A stretch of 64,000 nt of DNA from Solirubrum koreensis (GTDB lineage Bacteria; Bacteroidota; Bacteroidia; Cytophagales; Hymenobacteraceae): NCBI RefSeq assembly GCF_039541855.1, contig NZ_BAABHA010000001.1, positions 372,001 to 436,000 of the forward strand, given 5' to 3'. Below the pieces are notes generated by a model. It worked only from the letters and a program-made list of their open reading frames with translations, searched no databases and was not told the DNA's origin. Position numbers and translations under genes: made by a program. Below, in pieces: positions 51,951-60,628 of this stretch (positions are counted from its first letter, which is position 1; the number at the start of each line of letters is the position of its first letter).

Positions 51951-52769
51951 ATGCGACTACACTTTCTGCATAAAGCCGGGCTGCTGAGCTTGTTTGTGCT
52001 GCTGGCTTTTGCGGCCCCGGCGCCGCCCAAGAAGATTAAGCTCTACCTCATCGGCGACTCCACCATTGCCCAGAAGGTAAAGCAAACGTTTCCCGAAACT
52101 GGCTGGGGCATGCCGCTGCCCACGTTTTTCGATTCGACGGTGGTGGTGGACAACCGCGCTGTGAACGGCCGCAGCACCCGCACGTTTCTGGCGGAAAACC
52201 GCTGGCAGCCCGTAGTGGAGGCCTTGCAGCCCGACGACTACGTGTTCATTCAGTTTGGCCACAACGATGAGTCGGAAGCGCACCCCGACCGCTACACTTC
52301 CCCAGCCGATTACCGCAAGAACCTCGTCAAATTTGTAAGCGAAACGCGCGCTAAAAAGGCCAATCCGGTGCTCATTACGCCCGTCACGCGCCGCAAGTTT
52401 GACAAGGAAGGACGCATAATGGAAACCCACGTGGCGTACTCAGCAGCCACGATGGAGGTAGCCAAAACCCTCAAAGTACCGCTCATCGACCTCGACCGCA
52501 TGAGCCGGGAATTGCTGCAGCAGTTCGGCGTGGAAAACTCCAAGCTGCTGTTTTTGCAGCTTGAGCCCGGCGACCATCCCAACTACCCCTTCGGCCGCAA
52601 CGACAATACCCACTTCAGCGAATTAGGCGCCCGCAAAATGGCGCAGCTGGTGGTTAATGACATAAAAGCGCAGAAGCTGCCGCTGGCCGAACGCATGGCC
52701 AAACCGCTGCCTAAAAACGCCGTGCCGCCCGCTGCCACCGGCAAAGATGCTCAACCCACCACGCCGTGA
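51951..52769 (+). CDS. SGNH esterase, rhamnogalacturonan acetylesterase-like (copy 2)
   Basis: 272 residues, a clear paralogue of the previous gene: IGDSTIAQKV, NRAVNGRSTRTFLAENRWQPV, FGHNDESEA and NDNTHFSELGARKMAQLVVND. A signal peptide (AGLLSLFVLLAFAAPAP) has no lipobox Cys, so this copy is probably periplasmic or secreted rather than lipidated. It ends in a Pro/Ala/Thr-rich tail. The pectinesterase gene overlaps its stop by 4 bp (GTGA). Confidence 0.88.
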   Translation: MRLHFLHKAGLLSLFVLLAFAAPAPPKKIKLYLIGDSTIAQKVKQTFPETGWGMPLPTFFDSTVVVDNRAVNGRSTRTFLAENRWQPVVEALQPDDYVFIQFGHNDESEAHPDRYTSPADYRKNLVKFVSETRAKKANPVLITPVTRRKFDKEGRIMETHVAYSAATMEVAKTLKVPLIDLDRMSRELLQQFGVENSKLLFLQLEPGDHPNYPFGRNDNTHFSELGARKMAQLVVNDIKAQKLPLAERMAKPLPKNAVPPAATGKDAQPTTP

Positions 52770-53737
52770 TAAACCGCCTCGTTTTCCTCTGCCTGAGCTG
52801 GCTGTTGCTGCTGCCGGCCTACGGCCAAAATGCTGCGCCCAAGCCCGATTTTGTGGTGGCCCAGGACGGCAGCGGGCAGTTTCGCACGGTGCAGGAGGCC
52901 TTTAACGCTGTGCCCGATTTTCGCAAAAAGGCCACCACCATTCTGGTGAAAAAGGGCGTGTACAAGGAGAAGCTGATTCTGGCCGGCTCGAAAAACCTGG
53001 TGCGGCTCATCGGCGAAGACCGCGACCAAACTATTCTCACTTACGACGATTACAACCAGAAGAAAAACATCTTCGGTGAAGACAAGGGCACCTCGGGCTC
53101 GGCTAGCTGCTACATCTACGGCGCCGATTTTACGGCCGAAAACCTCACGTTTCAGAACTCCTCGGGTCCGGTAGGCCAGGCCGTGGCCATGTGGGTAGCC
53201 GGCGACAAAGCCCGGTTCCGGAATTGCCGCTTCCTCGGGTTTCAGGACACGCTGTACACCTACGGCTACGGCAGCCGGCAGTATTACCAAGGCTGCTACA
53301 TAGAGGGCACCGTGGACTTTATCTTCGGCTCGAGCACCGCGTGGTTTGAGGACTGCACCATTTTCTCCAAAAAAGGCGGCTCGTTTGTTACGGCCGCTTC
53401 CACGCCCGATACCACCCGCTTCGGTTACGTGTTTCGCAACTGCCGCCTCGTGGGCGATGCGCCAGCCAGCAGCTGTTACTTGGGCCGTCCGTGGCGCCCA
53501 TACGCCAAAACCGTGTTCATGAACTGCGACTTGGGCCCGCACATCAAGCCCGAAGGCTGGGACCATTGGGAAAAGGAAACCAACAAGCAGACCGCCCGCT
53601 ACGCCGAGTATCAAAACCGAGGCAAGGGCTTTCAACCCAAGCAGCGCGTGCCCTGGTCGCGCCAGCTTACGGCCGCCGAAGCACAGCAATACTCCCTAAA
53701 AACGGTGTTCCACGGCTGGGACCCCACGCTAGATTAA
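52766..53737 (+). CDS. Pectinesterase
   Basis: 323 residues of the parallel beta-helix carbohydrate esterase family 8. Start is GTG 52766, overlapping the preceding TGA. A signal peptide ends near LLLPAYGQN. Catalytic features: GQAVAM, GFQDTLYTYG (Gln and Asp), VDFIFG (second Asp) and LGRPW (Arg). It removes methyl groups from homogalacturonan. Translational coupling with the SGNH esterase supports joint action on pectin. Confidence 0.92.
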   Translation: MINRLVFLCLSWLLLLPAYGQNAAPKPDFVVAQDGSGQFRTVQEAFNAVPDFRKKATTILVKKGVYKEKLILAGSKNLVRLIGEDRDQTILTYDDYNQKKNIFGEDKGTSGSASCYIYGADFTAENLTFQNSSGPVGQAVAMWVAGDKARFRNCRFLGFQDTLYTYGYGSRQYYQGCYIEGTVDFIFGSSTAWFEDCTIFSKKGGSFVTAASTPDTTRFGYVFRNCRLVGDAPASSCYLGRPWRPYAKTVFMNCDLGPHIKPEGWDHWEKETNKQTARYAEYQNRGKGFQPKQRVPWSRQLTAAEAQQYSLKTVFHGWDPTLD

Positions 53738-53784
53738 CTCCCGCTGACAAGCGCCAGTAAATACCCAAAAAGGACAGCTCGTGT

Positions 53785-54282
53785 TCAGGCCCGCAGCCAC
53801 CGCTGCATGTGTGGGAAACTGGCGGTGGTTGTCAGGTCCATCCAGGCCAGCAAGGGCAAGCCCAGGTAGCGGCCGCTTTCGAATTCCTCGATGAGCCAAG
53901 CACTCTGGCCTTTGTAGCCGGCCGGGTGAAAAATCACCTCTGGCGGCAATTGCAGCGCGCGGCAGGCGGCATACGTCCAGCAGAGCACAGCCAACTCTTC
54001 GCCTTCCTTCTCGGGTTGGCCCTCGGTAACGTTGCCCCCAAGCAGCGGCCGCTCCGCGGCGGGCGTTACGGCCAGGTGGCCGGCTTCGTGCAGAATGTCG
54101 CCGGGGTATAGCAGCCGCTGCCGGTCTACTACCAGCCGACCCCGGTCAATGAGCAGGCCGGGCAGGAAAGTCGGTTGGTCTTTCAACGATGCTTCCTGCA
54201 CTTCCAGGCCTATTTCGCGCACGAAAGCGAGGAGCGGATCGACCTGGGCGGCGGGTGCGGGGGCAGCGGAAGGGGGAAGCAT
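53785..54282 (-). CDS. HExxH-motif (putative metalloprotease-like) protein
   Basis: 165 residues from the ATG at 54282 (MLPPSAAPAPAAQVDP). It has a single zinc-protease-type motif LHEAGHLAV (about residues 65-73) and a Glu/Trp-rich second half (EELAVLCWTYAACRALQLPP). No signal peptide or membrane segment is evident, so it is probably cytoplasmic. The family is not recognised; the HExxH suggests but does not prove peptidase activity. It is last in an apparent operon with the next two genes. Confidence 0.68.
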   Translation of the reverse strand: MLPPSAAPAPAAQVDPLLAFVREIGLEVQEASLKDQPTFLPGLLIDRGRLVVDRQRLLYPGDILHEAGHLAVTPAAERPLLGGNVTEGQPEKEGEELAVLCWTYAACRALQLPPEVIFHPAGYKGQSAWLIEEFESGRYLGLPLLAWMDLTTTASFPHMQRWLRA

Positions 54283-54289
54283 GGCTGAC

Positions 54290-54601
54290 TTAATACAAGC
54301 TGGAAAAACGCGGATACCGATCCGCAAAATCACCGGGCGCCACGTAGGTGCCCGTTATGCGGTAAGCGCCCATGTCGTAGTCGATGGCCGATGTGCGGAC
54401 GCGCGGAGTGCGCCTCTCATCGGCGGGTAACCCGTATTTGCGCGCATATGCTTCGTCGGCCACGTACATCAACGTTTCCCCCGACCACTGGGAACGGTCG
54501 ATGGGTTCGGTCAGCAAATCGGGGCTTTGCAGAACGTTGTCTTGTGTTTGCCGGCCCTGAACCGACGCGCAAACATAAGCCCCCGGGCTTTGCCGGCTCA
54601 C
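54290..54601 (-). CDS. Small hypothetical protein
   Basis: 103 residues if the GTG at 54601 is used, which lies 2 bp after the stop of the upstream dehydrogenase. The sequence is polar and has a stretch LMYVADEAYARKYGLPADERR that looks structured. It ends 7 bp before the HExxH gene starts, so the three are probably one transcript. No family recognised; the start is uncertain and the reading frame itself is only moderately supported. Confidence 0.45.
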   Translation of the reverse strand: MSRQSPGAYVCASVQGRQTQDNVLQSPDLLTEPIDRSQWSGETLMYVADEAYARKYGLPADERRTPRVRTSAIDYDMGAYRITGTYVAPGDFADRYPRFSSLY

Positions 54602-54603
54602 CG

Positions 54604-55272
54604 TTAGGCCTGCCGCGCCAGCGCCACAATATCGGGTACCTCCAGCACCCGTTTGGGGTAACCGCGGCGCACCACGTTAATCATAGCCAGAGCCTGTTCC
54701 CGGAGGGTAGAAACGTGTTTGGGCAACACGCGACGCAGCACCGGATAAAGCCAGGTAACAGCCGAGGCCCAGCGGGGCACATTGCGCAGGCCCGGTGTAG
54801 GGTGCATGTAGCCCGGCCGAAACATGTACGCCCCACCGCCAAAAGGAAGGCGCAGCAGCTCGTTTTCGGTGCGGCCCTTTACCCGCGCCCACATCTGGCG
54901 GCCCTGCTCGGTGCCGTCGGTGCCGTCGCCCGATACGTAGCAGAACGTTAGCCCGGCATTCTGCCGCAGCAGGGTTTCGGCCACGTGCAGCGTTAGGTCG
55001 TGGGTAACGCGGGTGTAGTCGGCCTCCGACATGCCCACCGATGAGGTGCCGAGGCAGAAAAAACAGGCGTTGTAGCCAGCCAACTGCGTTTCAATGGTGC
55101 TGAGGTCGTGGAAATTGGCGTGCAATAGCTCCCGCACCTTGGCATGCTTAACCCCTGTGGGCTTGCGGGTGAGTACCAGCACCTGCTCCACATCGGGGAG
55201 GGAGAGGCATTCGTGGAGTACGCCTTCGCCTACCATTCCGGTGGCGCCGGTTACTATGGCTCTGATTTTCAT
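54604..55272 (-). CDS. NAD(P)-dependent epimerase/dehydratase-like SDR protein
   Basis: 222 residues from the ATG at 55272 (MKIRAIVTGATGMVGEGVLHEC), with the TGATGMVG dinucleotide-binding motif. It resembles short atypical SDR proteins of the YbjT/HTATIP2 type (FCLGTSSVGMSEADYTRVTHD, FCYVSGDGTDGTEQGRQMWARVKG). The usual Tyr-x3-Lys is not clear. Probable oxidoreductase or regulator; substrate unknown. Confidence 0.8.
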   Translation of the reverse strand: MKIRAIVTGATGMVGEGVLHECLSLPDVEQVLVLTRKPTGVKHAKVRELLHANFHDLSTIETQLAGYNACFFCLGTSSVGMSEADYTRVTHDLTLHVAETLLRQNAGLTFCYVSGDGTDGTEQGRQMWARVKGRTENELLRLPFGGGAYMFRPGYMHPTPGLRNVPRWASAVTWLYPVLRRVLPKHVSTLREQALAMINVVRRGYPKRVLEVPDIVALARQA

Positions 55273-55364
55273 GGGTAGTGGAGTTAAGTTCCGAGGTAGA
55301 CGCACCAGCCCTCCACTTACCTTATTCACCGGGCCGAAACGGCTGTATGCACCTGCAAAGCTGC

Positions 55365-56075
55365 TTATTGCTTCAGGAGCGGAAGCTCTTTGGTTTGCAC
55401 CACCAGGGTATCGGTAGCGCCAAGCTGCCCCAGCACGGCGGAGTTAAATACGCCCCACACGTTTATTCCGGAGTTAGAGGCCATTCCGCCCGGGTAAGTA
55501 ACCTTATGCAGGAAGGAAAGCAACGGAATGCGCAGCTGGCCGTCGGCGGTGCGGTTAATGGGGTAGCGCACCGCTCCTTTGCAGGGCGAGATAAACCCCG
55601 AGGCCGGGGGTACCGGCCGGCAGCGGCCGGCAACTTTGTACTGATTGATGTTCTGAACCACTAGCACGGGGTTTGGTGCCTGCGAATACGCTATGGAGTC
55701 GCGGCCCACCAGCACGATGCGGTCGGAGGTCTTTTCTTCCAGGCGGGCTTCAATAGCGGTTCCCTGTGGTGCCTGAAATACAATACTCGCCGTCTTGTCG
55801 TCGCGGAAGGAGAGCAGCGAATTGCTCGAAAGGGTTTGCGACGTGCCGAATACGAAACCCGTGTTGTTGAGTCGGGCCAGAAACTGCTGAATTACCTGCG
55901 GATTGGTAACCGGTCCCTGGCGGGTGTAAAGAATGGGCGCAGTTACGGTGAGCGGATTTTGGGTTTGGTAGTCGCCCTTTAGCACATACTCTTTTTCCGA
56001 TTCCGACTTGCCACAGCCTGCAAGCACGGCGCTTAAGCTTAAAGACAATAGACAAGCAATAGAAGAGAAGCGCAT
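55365..56075 (-). CDS. Lipoprotein, unknown
   Basis: 236 residues with a clear lipobox (LSAVLAGCGKSESEKEY). The mature domain is beta-rich (VTNPQVIQQFLARLNNTGFVFG). A CRPVPPASGFISPCKG loop has two Cys that may form a disulfide. A perfect -7 box lies about 38 nt upstream. No family recognised; one of several small lipoproteins in this accessory stretch. Confidence 0.72.
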   Translation of the reverse strand: MRFSSIACLLSLSLSAVLAGCGKSESEKEYVLKGDYQTQNPLTVTAPILYTRQGPVTNPQVIQQFLARLNNTGFVFGTSQTLSSNSLLSFRDDKTASIVFQAPQGTAIEARLEEKTSDRIVLVGRDSIAYSQAPNPVLVVQNINQYKVAGRCRPVPPASGFISPCKGAVRYPINRTADGQLRIPLLSFLHKVTYPGGMASNSGINVWGVFNSAVLGQLGATDTLVVQTKELPLLKQ

Positions 56076-56113
56076 AGAAATTCAGAGCAAAAGAAACCGG
56101 GGAGGTAGTTCAG

Positions 56114-56121
56114 CAAATATA
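56114..56121 (-). promoter_or_regulatory. -7 box of lipoprotein gene
   Basis: Reads TATATTTG on the minus strand, a perfect TAnnTTTG, 38 nt before the start at 56075. Confidence 0.45.
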
Positions 56122-56238
56122 GGCGCCTACAGGCCAGTTTCTTTCGGCTCAGGAAGTAGCGCTACCCCACCCTCCGCCCCGCCGCGCATCGTATCTGTGC
56201 TGGAATAACGCGGCAGTCGGCTGAGGTCGGACCGCCGG

Positions 56239-56287
56239 CCACCCAGCCAACTATTGCCACTTCAGCCGGCAATAGTTGGCTGGGTGG
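56239..56287. repeat. Perfect 20-bp inverted repeat straddling the nuclease/phosphatase stop codon
   Basis: Arms 56239-56258 and 56268-56287 are exact inverted copies (outer CCACCCAGCC) around a 9-nt spacer, with three more outer pairs after one mismatch. One arm is the coding sequence for HPANYC of the gene ending at 56251; the other lies across and after its stop. There is no T-tract, so it may be a strong RNA hairpin rather than a standard terminator. Confidence 0.85.
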
Positions 56288-57090
56288 TCGGAAACGCGCC
56301 AGCTGCCGGGAATGGTTTGCACCGATCGAATGTGGAAGCGGCGGGTGGAAATGTAAATGCGGTCGATGTCGGCGCCCCCGTTGAAGTTGGTAGAGGCCAG
56401 CACGTCGGTGTAATCGGTGGGCAACAGCTCGGGTACCTGGCGCATGTTGAAGTCTCCCAGAACAAGTTGGGTTTCGGCGGCCCGCTCGCGGAAGTACGCC
56501 GCCGCATTGGGGGCCGCCGGCGCCGAGGGCTGGAAGTGCAATGAATATACCCGCACCCGTTTGGGGCCTACGCGCAGCTCGGCCGATAGAATACTGCGCC
56601 GCTGCCACACGCTCACGTACTCGTTCTCGCGGTTTTCGATGCTCTCGATGGGGAAGCGGGAGAGAATAGCGTTGCCCCATTCGCCACGGGCGGGCTTAAC
56701 ACCAGTCGGCTCGTTAAAGCCATGTGCTCCAAACGCGTAGTTCATGTGCAACCGGGCGGCCAGCTGCTCCAGCAGGTCCGGCGTGTCTACGTTCGAGCGG
56801 TTACGCGGCACTTCCTGCAGGCAAATGATATCGGGCTGCACACTGCTCAGAAGGCGGGCAAGGCTGTCGATATGGGCCGACGAGCCGCCGCGCTGGGTTT
56901 TATCCCAGGGGTCCTGTCCGGCCCGAAAACCGAGTTGAATGTTGTAGGTAACGCAGGTCAGCAGGCTATCGGGCTGGGCCGCCGGAACCGGGTTCTGGAA
57001 GTAAGCCGTGCGGGTCTTGTAGTCGGGAAACAGTTTTTTACAGCCCACCAGCGCAAGCACTACGAAAAGACTCAGGCTGCGAAAAGGCAT
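56251..57090 (-). CDS. Endonuclease/exonuclease/phosphatase family protein, lipoprotein
   Basis: 279 residues from the ATG at 57090 (MPFRSLSLFVVLALVGCKKLFPDYK), with a lipobox VLALVGC. The EEP fold is shown by TCVTYNIQLGF, IICLQEVPRNRSN (metal Glu), VLGDFNMRQ (Asp and Asn) and the C-terminal SDHPA (His). It is a metal-dependent nuclease or phosphodiesterase exported to the envelope; sphingomyelinase-like or DNase activity are both possible. A perfect inverted repeat overlaps its 3' end. Confidence 0.87.
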   Translation of the reverse strand: MPFRSLSLFVVLALVGCKKLFPDYKTRTAYFQNPVPAAQPDSLLTCVTYNIQLGFRAGQDPWDKTQRGGSSAHIDSLARLLSSVQPDIICLQEVPRNRSNVDTPDLLEQLAARLHMNYAFGAHGFNEPTGVKPARGEWGNAILSRFPIESIENRENEYVSVWQRRSILSAELRVGPKRVRVYSLHFQPSAPAAPNAAAYFRERAAETQLVLGDFNMRQVPELLPTDYTDVLASTNFNGGADIDRIYISTRRFHIRSVQTIPGSWRVSDHPANYCRLKWQ

Positions 57091-57121
57091 TCGGGTAAGC
57101 AGGAAGGGTGGCACCGGTATC

Positions 57122-57129
57122 CAAAGGTA
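57122..57129 (-). promoter_or_regulatory. -7 box of nuclease/phosphatase gene
   Basis: Reads TACCTTTG on the minus strand, 31 nt before the start at 57090. Confidence 0.48.
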
Positions 57130-57237
57130 GCCGCCGGACCAGGCTTCGCAGCGCGGGCTCGGGCTACGCGTACCTACTACGTATCGGGCGGAAGCTCAGA
57201 ACCCCACTTTACCCACGCGTAAGCGTGTTTGGCCCGC

Positions 57238-58446
57238 TTAGAAATTCAGCTGGGCCTGCAGGCGCAGCAGGCCGCCGCGCTGGCGGTTGTTCTGCCGCTG
57301 GAAATCCTCAAAGCGCCGCGACGACAGCGTGTACATCGTTACCAGCTCGAAGTTGCGGAGGGGCTGCCACTCCAGGCCCAGCTCGGCTTCGCGCACGGTG
57401 TAGCTGCGGGCGTCGCGTTCGTGTTTTTTGCCACCGTCGTAATACTGGAGGCGCAGAAAAGGGTAAAACTGCTGCTGCTGGTATTGTATCCGGTAGTTCA
57501 GCAGCACGTAGCCGCCGTTCAGGCTTTGGGTTTCAATGCTGTCGGTGGCGGGGTTAAACTCGGGGCCCCGGCCTATGTTGTACTCGGCCAGCACGCCAAA
57601 GGGCTGTGGGTACAGCACAAAAGAGGCCGCGAGGCGCTGGTCGGGGTAGCTCAGGCCGGGGCGGTGCTTCACGCCGTCGGAGAGCTGCTCCCGGGTTACC
57701 ACGAAGTTGCCGCTGTAGGCCTGTAGCGAGGGCTCGATGATTTGCTTTCCCAGGGCCATGGGGTAGGAAACACGGGCCACCACGTGTTGCTGGTCGTTTT
57801 GGTCCGGGCGGTTCGTGGTTTGGCCGTTGAACACGCCCAGGCCCAGCACGCCGTAGTCGCCGGAGCCTTTCAGGCCGTCCCGCACCAGCTTGCCGAAGAG
57901 CTGGCGGGTGGCCGTGGGGGCCCAGTATAACATGGCACCCAGGTCCCGCTCGTTGGCAAGAGAGCTGTTCAGGGCATCGGCGCGGTCCAGGGGCAGGCGG
58001 TTCTGGCTCGACTGCATGTTCTCGAAGCCGTAGGGAATTTTGCTTTGGCCAATGCGCACCCGCAGCTGGCTGGCTCGGTCGAGGCCCAGGTCGAGGTAGG
58101 CGTCGCGGAGCTGGGCAAAGTTCTGCAACGTGTTGCCGCCATTTGGGGCGCTGGCAAAATCGGGCTGGATGTAGAAATAAACCCGCTCGTGGAGCTGACC
58201 GGAGAAAATAATGCGCACGCGGCGCAACGAAAATCCGCCGTTACGTCCCCACGACCGGTCGCACTGCTCGCACTGCAAATCGGGGTTGGTTTCGAGCAGC
58301 CGGTTGTAGCGTACCTGCGCGTAGCCCCGAATGTTGAAGGTTTCGAACCACTTTTTGGCCGAAGGAGCCTGGTCCAGGGTGTCAGTTTCTTGCCCGAAAG
58401 CAGGCCCGGCAGCCAAAAGCAGCAGGCAGATTAACAGTTTCTTCAT
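57238..58446 (-). CDS. Outer-membrane porin, OprO/OprP-like
   Basis: 402 residues from the ATG at 58446 (MKKLLICLLLLAAGPAFGQ), which fits the signal peptide. Alternating strands and turns typical of a 16-18-strand barrel follow (FNIRGYAQVRYNRLLE, GFSLRRVRIIFSGQLHERVYFYIQPDF, YLDLGLDRASQLRVRIGQSKIPYG). The last residue is Phe, as in outer-membrane barrels. It is related to phosphate-selective porins, but a phosphate role is not shown. Confidence 0.87.
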   Translation of the reverse strand: MKKLLICLLLLAAGPAFGQETDTLDQAPSAKKWFETFNIRGYAQVRYNRLLETNPDLQCEQCDRSWGRNGGFSLRRVRIIFSGQLHERVYFYIQPDFASAPNGGNTLQNFAQLRDAYLDLGLDRASQLRVRIGQSKIPYGFENMQSSQNRLPLDRADALNSSLANERDLGAMLYWAPTATRQLFGKLVRDGLKGSGDYGVLGLGVFNGQTTNRPDQNDQQHVVARVSYPMALGKQIIEPSLQAYSGNFVVTREQLSDGVKHRPGLSYPDQRLAASFVLYPQPFGVLAEYNIGRGPEFNPATDSIETQSLNGGYVLLNYRIQYQQQQFYPFLRLQYYDGGKKHERDARSYTVREAELGLEWQPLRNFELVTMYTLSSRRFEDFQRQNNRQRGGLLRLQAQLNF

Positions 58447-58561
58447 GAAAAGGTAATGCTGGCACAAAGTGCGATATTACCTATGTCCTTAATGTGAACC
58501 ATGTGTTAAGAGAATATTGCCAATTAAAGGCCCGGAGTTGCCTGCTGCTGCGCCGGGTGCG

Positions 58562-58969
58562 TTACGGTTGGCTTCTTAGCCAGGCTTGCGCGTCGTCGAG
58601 CTTGTCGAACAGGTAAATGTCCAGCTGATTGCCGATGCGCATCTGCAGGTCCTCGATGGAAAGCTGCCCAAAAATATCCGGCGACACCACCTGCCCGATG
58701 GAGCGCAGACCCTCGGCCATGATGAGGGGCGTCCAGACCTGCTGAATCCAGTCGTTGGCCTCGGTGAACGTGCCCACCAAGTCGCGGTGGTCGTTAAGCA
58801 GCTTGGGGCAAGGCTGCTGCCGCAGCATGTCCAAGTACCACAAGCCGCCGTCCATCACGGTGCCAATGGTTTGGCGCCCGTGCCAGTGCGCGTGAATCCA
58901 GTTGTCGGTGGTGTTGCGCTCTACTGTGAGGTATACGCTGCCGTCACCACGCTTCAGCGAAGTAATCAT
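58562..58969 (-). CDS. Small protein, STAS/SpoIIAA-like (tentative)
   Basis: 135 residues. The alternation of strands and helices (SVYLTVERNTTDNWIHAHWHG, CPKLLNDHRDLVGTFTEANDW, GNQLDIYLFDKLDDAQAWLRSQP) looks like the SpoIIAA/STAS fold, which binds regulators or lipids in other bacteria. Sequence support is weak, so treat as hypothetical. It stands alone. Confidence 0.6.
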   Translation of the reverse strand: MITSLKRGDGSVYLTVERNTTDNWIHAHWHGRQTIGTVMDGGLWYLDMLRQQPCPKLLNDHRDLVGTFTEANDWIQQVWTPLIMAEGLRSIGQVVSPDIFGQLSIEDLQMRIGNQLDIYLFDKLDDAQAWLRSQP

Positions 58970-59214
58970 GCACTAATTGGTAGGAAATGAATGTGGGCCC
59001 GGGAAGCGAACTGCCCACGCCCGTAACGTGGCCGGGCCGGTATTGTTCGGCACCGACAAACGCCACCGACTTACTGGATGTTGCGGCAGAGCTGGGGTTT
59101 TGCGGATGAACAGACAGGCTGCGGTGGCCGCCCTTATTACCTGCCAGTGTTATTTAGCGGCCCGCGAAAAGGGCTGGTGGTGCCTTCGCATAACAGGCGT
59201 TGCGGCATGTGTGG

Positions 59215-59910
59215 TTAAGCCTCTTCGGCTAAAACGTCGGCCTGCGTGGCGGCCTCGTAGGTGTCGGCGTACTTAAAATCATCGAGCCAATAGGCCGAAC
59301 CGACAACGGATAACACCAGGGTATTGGCGTCCTGCTGCACTTTGAGGGCTTGCCAAATGATGTGCTCCGCTTCCGGAAAGGCAGTGCCGGCCAGTTGCTC
59401 GCCAAAGAGGCGCTTGAGCAGGGTATTATCGGGCATGCCCTGGGCCAACAGGCGCAGCAACGGCGCCTCGGGGCGGTCGAGCAGCAACGCCAGACCTTCG
59501 GCATCTTCGGCCGTTAGCTTTACCTGGAACTGCACGGCCTCGGCGCGGGGGAATTTGCCGTTGTAGGCTTCGTGCAGCAGCTGCGTGGCTTTGAAGAAAC
59601 CTTCGTGCTGCTCTAACTGCGGGTTTTCCTCCCACAGCTTTTCCGTGAGCATTTGGTGGGCCAGGTTCTCTATTTGGCCGGCCGTGTGTTGCTCAGTAAA
59701 CAGGTAACCTAGCACCAACTGGGCCGCTTCGGTGGGCTCCAGGTCGGTGAGGGCCATCAGGCACATGGCTTTCAGCTCGGCGGGAGCAATTTGCGCGGTG
59801 CCGTCGAAGTTCATCAGGTTCAGCAGCGCGGTGTAGTCCTGGTTTTGCCAGGAGTTCGGCAATTCGCTAAGGGTATCGAAGGATAGGCGCTCTACGGTGA
59901 AGTTTTTCAT
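59215..59910 (-). CDS. Conserved hypothetical protein
   Basis: 231 residues from the ATG at 59910 (MKNFTVERLSFDTLSELPNS). It is acidic and helical, with Ala/Leu/Glu-rich helices (AELKAMCLMALTDLEPTEAAQLVLGYLF) and no membrane segment or signal peptide. No family recognised. Divergent from the cupin gene at 60137. Confidence 0.68.
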   Translation of the reverse strand: MKNFTVERLSFDTLSELPNSWQNQDYTALLNLMNFDGTAQIAPAELKAMCLMALTDLEPTEAAQLVLGYLFTEQHTAGQIENLAHQMLTEKLWEENPQLEQHEGFFKATQLLHEAYNGKFPRAEAVQFQVKLTAEDAEGLALLLDRPEAPLLRLLAQGMPDNTLLKRLFGEQLAGTAFPEAEHIIWQALKVQQDANTLVLSVVGSAYWLDDFKYADTYEAATQADVLAEEA

Positions 59911-60136
59911 GGGTGGGTGGTACGGCCGGGCGACCAATAGTGGCCTGCGGATACTGCGTAAGCAGCAAGGCCCTCCGCTGCAGGGGTGTACGGCGGCGGG
60001 AGGGAAACACGCATCGGGATAGAAGAATAAGGGAAGGGAAAAGAAGCCGGACTGGGTCTACATTGCGCCAGCTCCACGTTCCCAAAGGGCCGCCTGTCCA
60101 GGTAGGCTATCCTCAACGCTCCTTCTTTCTTCAGCC

Positions 60137-60616
60137 GTGACCACACCCGATATTATCCGTTTGCTTCAGCTAGTACCCCATCCCGAAGGCGGCTACTACC
60201 GCGAAACCTACCGCTCCAGCCAGACCATAGGCGCTGCCGGGTCCGAAACCCGAAACGTGAGCACGGCCATTTACTACTTGCTGGAAGGGCAAGACAAGTC
60301 GCATTTTCACCGCATTAAGTCCGATGAGCTGTGGTTTTTCCACCAAGGCCAGCCCTTGGAAATCATCCTGCTTCTCGACGGGCAAGCCACCATAGTCACG
60401 CTCGGCAATGACTTCGCGGCGGCAGAGGTACCCCAAGCCACTATTCCGGCCAATACGTGGTTTGCCGCCCGTGTTAAGCACGGCACCGGCTACGCGCTAG
60501 TCAGCTGCACCGTGGCTCCTGGGTTTGATTTCGCCGATTTCGAGCTGGCTAACCGAGAGGGGCTGACGGTGGAGTTTCCGCAGTTGGCGGGGTTGGTTGG
60601 GGAGTTAACGAGGTAG
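60137..60616 (+). CDS. Cupin-fold protein, DUF985 (Cupin_5) family
   Basis: 159 residues from a GTG start (TTPDIIRLLQLVPHPEGGYYRETYRSS). The motifs HPEGGYYRETYRS, FHRIKSDELWFFHQG and VAPGFDFADFELANR are diagnostic of this cupin family, which binds a metal by His and Glu. A sugar epimerase or enzyme-partner role is possible. Single-gene unit. Confidence 0.9.
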   Translation: MTTPDIIRLLQLVPHPEGGYYRETYRSSQTIGAAGSETRNVSTAIYYLLEGQDKSHFHRIKSDELWFFHQGQPLEIILLLDGQATIVTLGNDFAAAEVPQATIPANTWFAARVKHGTGYALVSCTVAPGFDFADFELANREGLTVEFPQLAGLVGELTR

Positions 60617-60628
60617 AGGATTGTTGAG

